In this document: piece by piece, positions 1 to 5,377 of the stretch | How the letters are laid out: each line of letters opens with the position of its first letter | Position numbering within the stretch: position 1 is the first letter of the stretch | The notes under the pieces: generated by a model | Told to the model about the DNA's origin: nothing | Databases searched by the model: none | Seen by the model: the letters and a program-made list of their open reading frames with translations, nothing else | From: a bacterium UBP3_UBA6266 | GTDB lineage: Bacteria > Auribacterota > UBA6266 | Assembly: GCA_002440765.1 (NCBI GenBank) | Contig: DJVC01000104.1 | Span: 1 to 8,077, forward strand | DNA length: 8,077 bases | Direction: 5' to 3' | Translations under genes and position numbers: made by a program

Positions 1-24
1 GTTCGACTCCCGTTGGGGTCGCCA
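1..24 (+). tRNA. 3' end of a tRNA (partial, isotype undetermined)
   Basis: The first bases read as the end of a tRNA. TTCGACT at 2-8 fits the T-loop, CCCGT at 9-13 the 3' side of the T-stem, TGGGGTC at 14-20 the 3' acceptor strand, G21 the discriminator base, and CCA at 22-24 the encoded tail. The matching 5' acceptor strand (expected GACCCCA) and the anticodon lie outside the window, so the isotype cannot be given. Confidence 0.8.
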
Positions 25-35
25 TTTTCCTCCCT

Positions 36-57
36 GATAAAGAGCTTATCTTTTTTT
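36..57 (+). terminator. Weak candidate terminator after the tRNA
   Basis: GATAA (36-40) can pair with TTATC (46-50) around a 5-base loop, and seven T follow at 51-57. The stem is short and AT-rich, so it would be a weak terminator at best. Its position directly after the tRNA 3' end is what makes it plausible. The T-run overlaps the likely promoter of the next gene. Confidence 0.3.
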
Positions 58-74
58 CTATCTTTTGTTATAAT
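46..74 (+). promoter_or_regulatory. Probable extended -10 promoter of the superoxide reductase operon
   Basis: A perfect TATAAT lies at 69-74. It is preceded by TGT at 66-68, giving a canonical extended -10 element. The -35 region 17 bp upstream (TTATCT, 46-51) is poor, as is common when an extended -10 is present. Transcription would start near 81, leaving a leader of roughly 45 bases. The TGGTATA repeats seen at the promoters further downstream are absent, so this operon is probably not in that regulon. Confidence 0.5.
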
Positions 75-126
75 CACATTTTTACTCAGTATGCAACCTC
101 AATCTCAATTCAATAAGGGGACTGTT

Positions 127-522
127 ATGAATGACATAGGGAATCTTTTCCAGTCAGCCGATTGGAAAAGCGAAAAACACGTGCCGGTAATAGATATGCC
201 TGAGACAGTTGAAAAAGGAAAGGTCTTTGAAGTAGAGGTAACGGTAGGCAAAGAAATTCCGCATCCGAATAAAACCGAGCATCATATAAATTGGATAAAG
301 TTATATTTTCAACCCGAAGGTGAAAAATTCCCCTGTCAGATAGGAATGGCGGAATTTAACGCCCACGGGGCTTCGGTAAAAGGCCCCGACACAAGTTCTG
401 TTTATTCCGATTACCGGTGTCTTTTTGCTTTTAAGACAGATAAGCCCGGTGTTGTATATGCTTCAAGTTATTGCAATATCCATGGCTTGTGGCAGAATTC
501 AGGGGAAATAAAAATTAAATAA
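127..522 (+). CDS. Class II superoxide reductase (neelaredoxin-type, 1Fe)
   Basis: A 131-residue cytoplasmic enzyme that reduces superoxide to hydrogen peroxide without making oxygen, normally taking electrons from rubredoxin; it is typical of anaerobes. All expected iron ligands are visible: H18 (in EKHVPV), H46 and H52 (in HPNKTEHH), and C116 with H119 (in CNIHG). The 6-residue and 3-residue spacings match characterised one-iron superoxide reductases. E16-K17 correspond to the conserved Glu-Lys pair next to the site. There is no N-terminal desulforedoxin CxxC domain, hence class II. The frame stays open upstream into the tRNA, but AAGGGG at 115-120, six bases before the ATG at 127, decides the start and removes a spurious hydrophobic N-terminus. 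The next gene follows after 20 bases, suggesting co-transcription. Confidence 0.93.
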   Translation: MNDIGNLFQSADWKSEKHVPVIDMPETVEKGKVFEVEVTVGKEIPHPNKTEHHINWIKLYFQPEGEKFPCQIGMAEFNAHGASVKGPDTSSVYSDYRCLFAFKTDKPGVVYASSYCNIHGLWQNSGEIKIK

Positions 523-542
523 TCAACGAAAGAAGGAAGATT

Positions 543-1190
543 ATGGCTGAAAATATATCCGTTAATGCCGTAGAAAAATCAGAAACAAGTAATCTGGCTA
601 TTATAAGCATGGTTCTTTCGATTATCGGGTTTGTCGGCTTCTGTATCTGTCTTGGACCGGTTCTTGGGATACCTGCCGTGATATGCGGGCACATAGCCCT
701 GTCAAAAATCAAGTCTTCCAACGGCAAGTTTTCCGGAAGCGGAATGGCTACAACAGGGCTTGTAATAGGTTATATAAGCATAGTATTGACCGTAATCTGG
801 ATACTTTTTTCACTGATTGCCATTCCGAAGTTTATGTCTGCCGCGAAAGAGGCAAGGCAGGTGACGTGTATAAGCCGTATCCGGCAAATAGGAGCGGCGT
901 GTCAGGTATATAAGATAGGTTATATGGTGTACCCCGACACATTATCAAGGCTTTATCCTGAATACATCTCCAATTTGGAAATTTTTACCTGCCCGAACAC
1001 CTGCGACTGCATTTCTTCTGCTGAAGAAATCGATGAGTATTCGAGTTATATTTATGATTGTGACTGTGCGAATGATGATAGTGGAAAAACCCCGATGATA
1101 TGCGACAAAGAAGGAAACCATCCGGACGGTGTTAACTGTTATTTTTCCAACGGCGAAACGGAATGGTGCCCCAACTGCGGCTTGAATTGA
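543..1190 (+). CDS. Membrane protein: DUF4190-like module joined to a pseudopilin-like domain
   Basis: A 215-residue protein of unknown function. Residues about 17-55 and 69-95 form two hydrophobic segments around a G-H-I-A-L-S-x-I loop, the layout of DUF4190-type small membrane proteins. The second segment runs straight into IPKFMSAAKEARQVTC and RIRQIGAACQVYK (about 94-124), which resembles the region after the hydrophobic helix in type II secretion pseudopilins. Near the end, HPDGVNCYFSNG (193-204) mirrors the H-x-x-G-x-N-x-x-F-x-D-G motif of the classical pseudopilin at 1337-2041. No prepilin peptidase site (GFTLIE) is present, so it should stay anchored rather than be processed. The C-terminal half is cysteine-rich (C150, C154, C156, C173, C175, C187, C199, C209, C212), suggesting disulfides or metal binding. 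An AGAAGGAAG ribosome site precedes the ATG. It is probably co-transcribed with the superoxide reductase. Domain names come from recognition by eye only. Confidence 0.75.
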   Translation: MAENISVNAVEKSETSNLAIISMVLSIIGFVGFCICLGPVLGIPAVICGHIALSKIKSSNGKFSGSGMATTGLVIGYISIVLTVIWILFSLIAIPKFMSAAKEARQVTCISRIRQIGAACQVYKIGYMVYPDTLSRLYPEYISNLEIFTCPNTCDCISSAEEIDEYSSYIYDCDCANDDSGKTPMICDKEGNHPDGVNCYFSNGETEWCPNCGLN

Positions 1191-1208
1191 ATTTAATTAA
1201 TAATATTG

Positions 1209-1237
1209 AAGCCCGGGTCTGGTGATAAACCGGGCTT
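1209..1237 (+). terminator. GC-rich hairpin after the DUF4190/pseudopilin gene
   Basis: AAGCCCGG (1209-1216) pairs perfectly with CCGGGCTT (1230-1237) around a 13-base loop. It sits about 20 bases after the stop codon and before the next promoter, where a transcript end is expected. No T-run follows, so it is either a weak intrinsic terminator or an RNA-stabilising 3' stem. Confidence 0.5.
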
Positions 1238-1279
1238 ATGCATTATGTGACTCCCCGAAACATTTATCTTTTTCTGAAT

Positions 1280-1334
1280 TTGACAAAATCATAATATTCT
1301 GCTATATGGTATACGAAAGGTATATTATGGAATA
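1280..1334 (+). promoter_or_regulatory. Promoter with triple TGGTATA-like operator upstream of the pseudopilin
   Basis: TTGACA at 1280-1285 is a perfect -35 box, and TATATG at 1303-1308 (17-bp spacer) is a candidate -10. Three direct repeats follow: TGGTATA (1307-1313), AGGTATA (1318-1324) and TGGAATA (1328-1334, one mismatch). The start-to-start steps are 11 and 10 bp, the same as at 2088, 4174 and 7737. Here the first box lies 27 bp from the -35 start, rather than 19-20 as in the other three. The third box ends two bases before the start codon. Binding would block initiation or promoter escape. Confidence 0.75.
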
Positions 1335-1336
1335 TT

Positions 1337-2041
1337 ATGGTTAAAAGGCTATCCGATTCAAATTTTACGCAAAAAGGGTTCACTTTAATAGAACTTCTTG
1401 TTGTTATGGCTATTATCAGCGTCCTTCTTTCGTTTGTGTTTCCCGCTTTGCGTTCGGCGAAGGAGGCGGCGCAGACGGCTGCCTGTCAAAGCCAGATAAA
1501 GCAAATGGGATATGCTTTAAATATGTATGCCAATGAATGGGATGGATATATACCGAAAGGGCATTCCGGTATTTTTTCAGGGCCCCTTAAGAATATGAGC
1601 TGGCAGGACGCCATTCTTCCCTATGCCCCCGGGCTGTCTTTCAGGTTGGATCCCAAGAATGATGGTTCAACCTATCAGGGTATATATAGCTGCCCTTCCA
1701 AAATCCCTATGAGGAATCCGAACGAAGGAGATGAAAACGCTGCGCCCTGGTACTACACAATCAATACGGTTCTAGCCGGCGGAGGAAGCTACGATATGAA
1801 AAAAACAGACCATATTAAAAGTTTATCCGAAAGGGCTGTTATATTTGACGGTTGGTATTGCGAAATTGATCCAAAATATCCTTACGGGGCAAGCGGTTCT
1901 CCGTTGAAAAGTGTGGAAAACGCTGTCAGAAAGGCTCACAGGAACGGGGCAAACTTTTTATTTTTAGACGGACACGTCGAATTTTTATCGAAAATTCCCC
2001 ATTATTCCCATCCTATGTGGTTTACACAGGACGATATTTAG
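1337..2041 (+). CDS. Type II secretion-type pseudopilin (prepilin N-terminal methylation domain)
   Basis: A 234-residue exported protein. A short basic leader is followed by GFTLIELLVVMAII, the class III signal recognised by prepilin peptidase. Cleavage is expected between G14 and F15, and E19 is the conserved Glu5 of the mature protein. The hydrophobic helix (about 15-37) continues into AKEAAQTAACQSQIKQMG, typical of the enlarged pseudopilin families of planctomycete/Lentisphaerae-type bacteria. The C-terminus carries HRNGANFLFLDGHVEFL (201-217), their hallmark H-x9-D-G motif. No good ribosome site is seen: the nearest purine run, AAAGG at 1316-1320, is 16 bases upstream. The out-of-frame ATG at 1327 reaches a stop after five codons. 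The gene has its own operator-bearing promoter and presumably belongs to the cellulose regulon. It may form or modify a secretion or adhesion fibre, but that role is inferred. Confidence 0.9.
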   Translation: MVKRLSDSNFTQKGFTLIELLVVMAIISVLLSFVFPALRSAKEAAQTAACQSQIKQMGYALNMYANEWDGYIPKGHSGIFSGPLKNMSWQDAILPYAPGLSFRLDPKNDGSTYQGIYSCPSKIPMRNPNEGDENAAPWYYTINTVLAGGGSYDMKKTDHIKSLSERAVIFDGWYCEIDPKYPYGASGSPLKSVENAVRKAHRNGANFLFLDGHVEFLSKIPHYSHPMWFTQDDI

Positions 2042-2067
2042 TATGGTTGAAAATTCAAAATCGCGGG

Positions 2068-2115
2068 TTGACAGAAATTGCATTAGGTGGTATATAAAAG
2101 GATTACAATGGTATA
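2068..2115 (+). promoter_or_regulatory. Promoter with triple TGGTATA-like operator upstream of the PEP-CTERM protein
   Basis: TTGACA lies at 2068-2073, with TATAAA at 2093-2098 as a candidate -10 (19-bp spacer). The repeats are TGGTATA (2088-2094), a degenerate AGGATTA (2099-2105) and TGGTATA (2109-2115), again stepping 11 then 10 bp. The first box overlaps the -10, so a bound protein would occlude RNA polymerase. The weaker middle box keeps its phase, which argues that the spacing is under selection. Confidence 0.78.
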
Positions 2116-2145
2116 TATCTTTATAAAATGGAAGGAGGAGCTGGT

Positions 2146-2880
2146 ATGAAGTATCTTTTTGTATGTGTGTTTCTTTTTGTGTCAAGCACCATAGCCGGTG
2201 CTGATTTATTCTGGTGGGGAGAAGATACAGATAGCCCTATCGGAGAGATAAACTGGTCATACGGTTTCAGTGATGGAGGGGACACGGTTGAGTTAGCCGG
2301 GACATCGGTGCCTTCAGTATCGTCCGGTGCCCATTCCGGAACATATGCGGCCAGGTTTAATTGGACCCACAGCTACAGTGATGACTGGTCTACAAGAGCG
2401 GCTATTCAGATTGCAAGTGACGGTAACGGCACAGATGCTATCGGTGTTAATATGGTGACTCATGATGTTTCCGCTTATGACTATCTTACTTTCTGGGTAA
2501 AGGGTGTTCAGGGCGGCGAGCTTTTCAAAATGTGCCTGAACAGCGGCGGTTATGATACGGGGATAGGAGAGCAACAGACTGATGATCTTCTTATTACCAA
2601 CTATTTAGCGGGTGTTACAACGGATTGGCAGCGGGTAGTTGTTCCTATCGCGGATTTTACACTTGATTATCAGTATGACGGACATTCCGGCGCGTTGGAT
2701 CTCGGTGTGCTTACGGGTGTCAGGTTTAAAGTGGAGTCGGACCTTCCTAACGCGAGTTCCTCGGTATTGATCGATGACATATACTTTACAAGTGTGCCTG
2801 AACCGTCAACGGTTATTTTGCTGGGCGCGGGTATTCTCGGGCTGTTTTTTTCGGCAAAATCAGCAGGAAAAAGGCAGTAA
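2146..2880 (+). CDS. Exported PEP-CTERM protein with carbohydrate-binding-like domain
   Basis: A 244-residue protein with three parts. Residues 1-19 are a signal peptide. Residues about 22-215 form a beta-sandwich of the CBM11/galactose-binding-like kind, marked by YDYLTFWVKG (111-120), TDWQRVVVPIADF (159-171) and SSVLIDDIYF (205-214). The tail is a PEP-CTERM sorting signal: P-E-P at 218-220, a hydrophobic stretch to about 236, then basic KSAGKRQ. PEP-CTERM tails are processed by exosortases, usually in bacteria that make exopolysaccharide, so the protein should end at the cell surface or in the matrix. The WVKG, DWQ and DD-aromatic motifs recur in the proteins at 4231-5358 and 5378-7708, which links it to cellulose or beta-glucan binding. 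GGAGG at 2134-2138 selects the ATG at 2146 over the in-frame ATG at 2128. A strong terminator follows. Confidence 0.85.
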   Translation: MKYLFVCVFLFVSSTIAGADLFWWGEDTDSPIGEINWSYGFSDGGDTVELAGTSVPSVSSGAHSGTYAARFNWTHSYSDDWSTRAAIQIASDGNGTDAIGVNMVTHDVSAYDYLTFWVKGVQGGELFKMCLNSGGYDTGIGEQQTDDLLITNYLAGVTTDWQRVVVPIADFTLDYQYDGHSGALDLGVLTGVRFKVESDLPNASSSVLIDDIYFTSVPEPSTVILLGAGILGLFFSAKSAGKRQ

Positions 2881-2898
2881 AAGACCATTGGTAAGATT

Positions 2899-2932
2899 AT
2901 GGGCTGGATATATATCCAGCCCATTTTTTTTT
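2899..2932 (+). terminator. Strong intrinsic terminator after the PEP-CTERM gene
   Basis: A perfect 26-base palindrome (2899-2924), in which GGGCTGGATA pairs with its complement, is followed by nine T at 2924-2932. It begins 18 bases after the stop codon. Six A follow the T-run, so it could also act weakly on the other strand, but no minus-strand gene faces it. Confidence 0.92.
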
Positions 2933-2960
2933 AAAAAATCTTTTCTGTATAAAAAATATG

Positions 2961-2977
2961 TGGTATATAATGGTATA
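2961..2977 (+). promoter_or_regulatory. Two-box TGGTATA operator upstream of the regulator gene
   Basis: Two perfect TGGTATA heptamers lie at 2961-2967 and 2971-2977, stepping 10 bp. This equals the box 2 to box 3 step at the other operators. The position where a first box would lie (2950) reads TAAAAAA, so that copy is missing. TATAAT at 2966-2971 and TATAAA at 2948-2953 are both candidate -10 elements, and neither has a convincing -35. The regulator is probably autoregulated from a weaker promoter with a reduced operator. Confidence 0.65.
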
Positions 2978-2996
2978 GTTAAAAAAAGGTGTGTAA

Positions 2997-4106
2997 ATGG
3001 AAGAATTCGATAGAAGTAAACCGGATTTGATATATAAGCAATTCGCAGATTATCTGCGGTCTCAGATAAAGAGAGGCAAGTATAAGCCCGGACAACATAT
3101 CCCCTCGGAGAGGCAGTTCAGCAAAAGTCTTTCTTTAAACAGAATGACTGTAAGAAAAGGGATATCTCTTTTGGTTGAAGAAGGTTTGCTCCAGCCTTTA
3201 AGGGGCAGGGGTACATTTGTAATAGGATACTCCGGAGATAAGGAAAAACTGAGAAACATTGCTTTTGTTTTTGTAAGGGATTCAAAATTTCCCCTTTCCC
3301 AAAATCCGTATTTTGTCGAAATACTGGAAGGGGCGGAATCCGAAGCTTCGAAATTAAAATGCGGTTTTTATCTTATTTCCGTTGAGAACAGGGAAGATGA
3401 AATAGACTCTCTATCGAGCCGTTTGTTAAATGATAAAAGCATAAGCGGTATTGTTTTTATCGGCAGGATAGACACTCCGTTTGCTGAGAAATTGATTGTC
3501 TCAGTATACAGCAGGGCAATACCGGTTGTTATGATTGATCATGTAATCCCTTATAAGAGCATAAGCACTGTCGTAACGGATAACTCTCTCGGCGCTTATG
3601 AGGCGGTAAAATATATTGTTTCTCTCGGGCATAAAGCGATTGGTTTTATCAGCGGTCCCGAAAAAAGGCAGGTTACGAAGGAGCGTTTTGAGGGTTATAA
3701 AAAGGCCATTGAAGAAAGCGGTTTCAAAATCGACGAAAAAATAATTTCGGAAGGCGATTTTCACATAGACGGCGGATATGGCGCAATGATGCAAATCCTT
3801 GGTAAAGCAAAAGATTATCCCACGGCGGTTGTTGCGATAAACGATGAGTCGGCTATAGGAGCCGTAAAAGCCATAAAGGAAAAAAAATTAAAGGTACCCG
3901 AAGATATATCTGTTATCGGCTTTGACGATATTGATTTGTCTTCACATACCTCCCCGCCCCTGACCACAATGAAGGTGTACAAAGAGGAAATAGGCCGGAT
4001 TTCCATTCAAAAAGTAGTTCAGTTGATTGAAAGCAGTAATCTTCTTCCCATTAAAAGTCTCATGCCCGCTTCGCTGGTAGTGAGAGGAAGCTGTTCAAAA
4101 AGATAG
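2997..4106 (+). CDS. GntR/LacI hybrid transcriptional regulator
   Basis: A 369-residue cytoplasmic DNA-binding protein. Residues about 10-78 are a GntR-type winged helix: IYKQFADYLRSQI, then GKYKPGQHIPSERQFSKSL, the recognition region LNRMTVRKGISLLVEEG, and the wing PLRGRGTFV. Residues about 87-369 are a LacI/GalR-type periplasmic-binding fold: SLGAYEAVKYIVSLGHKAIGFISG (from 197), RFEGYKKAIEESGF, then AVVAINDESAIGAVKAI and DISVIGFDDIDLSSHTSPPLTT. This is the AraR-like architecture, in which sugar binding usually releases DNA. Cellobiose or a short cello-oligosaccharide is the likely effector because of the neighbouring GH9 and GH94 genes, but that is inference. The start is supported by an AAAGGTG ribosome site; the upstream GTG at 2991 is followed at once by a stop. 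The TGGTATA operators before this gene and four transcription units make it the probable local regulator. Confidence 0.92.
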   Translation: MEEFDRSKPDLIYKQFADYLRSQIKRGKYKPGQHIPSERQFSKSLSLNRMTVRKGISLLVEEGLLQPLRGRGTFVIGYSGDKEKLRNIAFVFVRDSKFPLSQNPYFVEILEGAESEASKLKCGFYLISVENREDEIDSLSSRLLNDKSISGIVFIGRIDTPFAEKLIVSVYSRAIPVVMIDHVIPYKSISTVVTDNSLGAYEAVKYIVSLGHKAIGFISGPEKRQVTKERFEGYKKAIEESGFKIDEKIISEGDFHIDGGYGAMMQILGKAKDYPTAVVAINDESAIGAVKAIKEKKLKVPEDISVIGFDDIDLSSHTSPPLTTMKVYKEEIGRISIQKVVQLIESSNLLPIKSLMPASLVVRGSCSKR

Positions 4107-4154
4107 TTTTCTCTTGTCCCGACGATTAAAGAAAAAATAACGGTATTTTGCATC

Positions 4155-4201
4155 TTGACAGAAATAATTTAAGTGGTATATTATAGGTATATAATGGTAT
4201 A
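4155..4201 (+). promoter_or_regulatory. Promoter with perfect triple GGTATA operator before the binding-protein/GH9 operon
   Basis: TTGACA (4155-4160) and TATTAT (4179-4184, 18-bp spacer) form a good promoter. TGGTATA (4174-4180), AGGTATA (4185-4191) and TGGTATA (4195-4201) are all intact, stepping 11 and 10 bp. Box 1 overlaps the -10, while boxes 2 and 3 cover the expected start site. This is one of the two cleanest operators and drives the two-gene operon that ends with the GH9 cellulase. Confidence 0.82.
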
Positions 4202-4230
4202 GAATAATTTTTGGAAAAAAGGAGGAAATT

Positions 4231-5358
4231 ATGAAAATGTTTTTGAGGTTGTCATGTATTGCGATTCCGGTGATGCTGTTTTCCTTCGCAATCTACGCTG
4301 TCGGCGGAGAATTTGCCGAAATCTTCAAGGATGATGCGGGGAGATATATTTATTCATATCCCTCGGGGTTAAGTTTTGCTGAGATAAGCGAGGAAAATTC
4401 TCATTCCGGCGAAATATGCTTAAGGTTGGAACTGGACCATAATAATTATTCAGGAGCCGGATACGCATTGCATAATCCGATAGATGCGTCCCGCATAAGA
4501 GAAAAAGGAAGTCTTCAGTTTTGGGTAAAAGGCGGTAGCGGCGGAGAAAAATTTGAAATTGTGTTGGTTAACGAACAAAAAGACGGCCGAAAAGCGGAGA
4601 GTTTCTTTGATGTTGCAATGATTGCCGGTACAGGCAAAGAATGGCAGAAAATTTCTATTCCTCTGTCATCTTTTCCCGCGAATGCGGTTTACTGGGATGG
4701 CGCGCAGGGCAAAGAATTGCCCATAAAGTTCGATTGGTCGAATATTAATGAACTGAAAATAAGAACAAGGCCCGACGCCAAAAGTGGGAAGTCGATAGTT
4801 CTTTATTTTGACGATGTTGTTTTAAATGAGGGAAGCGAATCTTCGATAAAAGAGCTAAGTATTTATAAAGAGGGAGATCCCTTATATACATATTCCTATG
4901 GCGGGAACAGCAGGATTGAAATTGTCGCGGATAATTATAAATCCAAGCCTTCTGTTAAAATGAGTCTGGATACGAAAGATTATTCGGGCGCAGCTTTTGC
5001 TTTCGGCCCGCTTGATTTGAGCAGCGCCAGAAATAAGGGTGTTCTTGAATTTATGCTTAAAAGTGAGAAAGGCGGGGAGCAGGTTGAATTAAATGCGGTG
5101 AAAGCCGATGATCCTAAAATTGAGGTGGGAATCGAGTTAAGCTCGGTAAAACCCATTTCATCGGATTGGCAGAAATACGAGATTCCCCTTAAAGATTTTC
5201 CCTCAAAAGGGATATATTGGAATTCCCAGGCAGGAAGAGAAATTTCGGGCGAACTGGTTGAGTGGAACAGGATAGGAGAGTTGAAATTCAAAATTAAAAA
5301 GGGGGAAAACAAAAATTGTGTGCTTTATGTCAGCGATGTGAAAATCAGGCTGAATTGA
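4231..5358 (+). CDS. Exported protein of two tandem carbohydrate-binding-like domains, no catalytic domain
   Basis: A 375-residue protein with a signal peptide (about 1-23, ending near IYAVGG) and two copies of one beta-sandwich domain (about 30-198 and 207-375). Matching landmarks in the two copies are YSGAGYAL / YSGAAFAF, GSLQFWVKG / GVLEFMLKS, EWQKISIPLSSFP / DWQKYEIPLKDFP, VYWDGAQGKEL / IYWNSQAGREI, INELKIR / IGELKFK and VLYFDDVVL / VLYVSDVKI. The fold resembles CBM11-type or galactose-binding-like modules that bind beta-glucans. No glycosidase, dockerin or anchoring motif is seen, so it may be a soluble periplasmic or secreted binder. GGAGG at 4221-4225 precedes the ATG. Only 19 bases separate it from the GH9 gene, so the two are almost certainly co-transcribed, and it may aid GH9 on the substrate. 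Binding specificity cannot be read from the sequence. Confidence 0.85.
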   Translation: MKMFLRLSCIAIPVMLFSFAIYAVGGEFAEIFKDDAGRYIYSYPSGLSFAEISEENSHSGEICLRLELDHNNYSGAGYALHNPIDASRIREKGSLQFWVKGGSGGEKFEIVLVNEQKDGRKAESFFDVAMIAGTGKEWQKISIPLSSFPANAVYWDGAQGKELPIKFDWSNINELKIRTRPDAKSGKSIVLYFDDVVLNEGSESSIKELSIYKEGDPLYTYSYGGNSRIEIVADNYKSKPSVKMSLDTKDYSGAAFAFGPLDLSSARNKGVLEFMLKSEKGGEQVELNAVKADDPKIEVGIELSSVKPISSDWQKYEIPLKDFPSKGIYWNSQAGREISGELVEWNRIGELKFKIKKGENKNCVLYVSDVKIRLN

Positions 5359-5377
5359 GCAAGAGAAAGAGCCGCAA

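Noticed and set aside
13..126. N-terminal extension of the superoxide reductase frame, with a hydrophobic stretch resembling a signal peptide
   Set aside because: It begins inside the tRNA and spans the promoter. AAGGGG sits correctly before the ATG at 127, and one-iron superoxide reductases of this length start there.
904..910. Single AGGTATA inside the DUF4190/pseudopilin gene, with similar lone GGTATA matches inside coding sequence near 1679 and 7993
   Set aside because: They are isolated, lack the 11/10-bp partners and have no TTGACA nearby. Chance matches are expected in AT-rich sequence.
2899..2924. Perfect 26-base palindrome as a protein-binding operator
   Set aside because: It is followed at once by nine T and lies just after a stop codon, so an intrinsic terminator explains it fully.
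4180..4195. Inverted repeat ATTATA/TATAAT around box 2 of the 4155 promoter, as a conventional palindromic operator
   Set aside because: The inverted symmetry is absent at the other operators, whereas the direct repeats and their spacing are shared by all.
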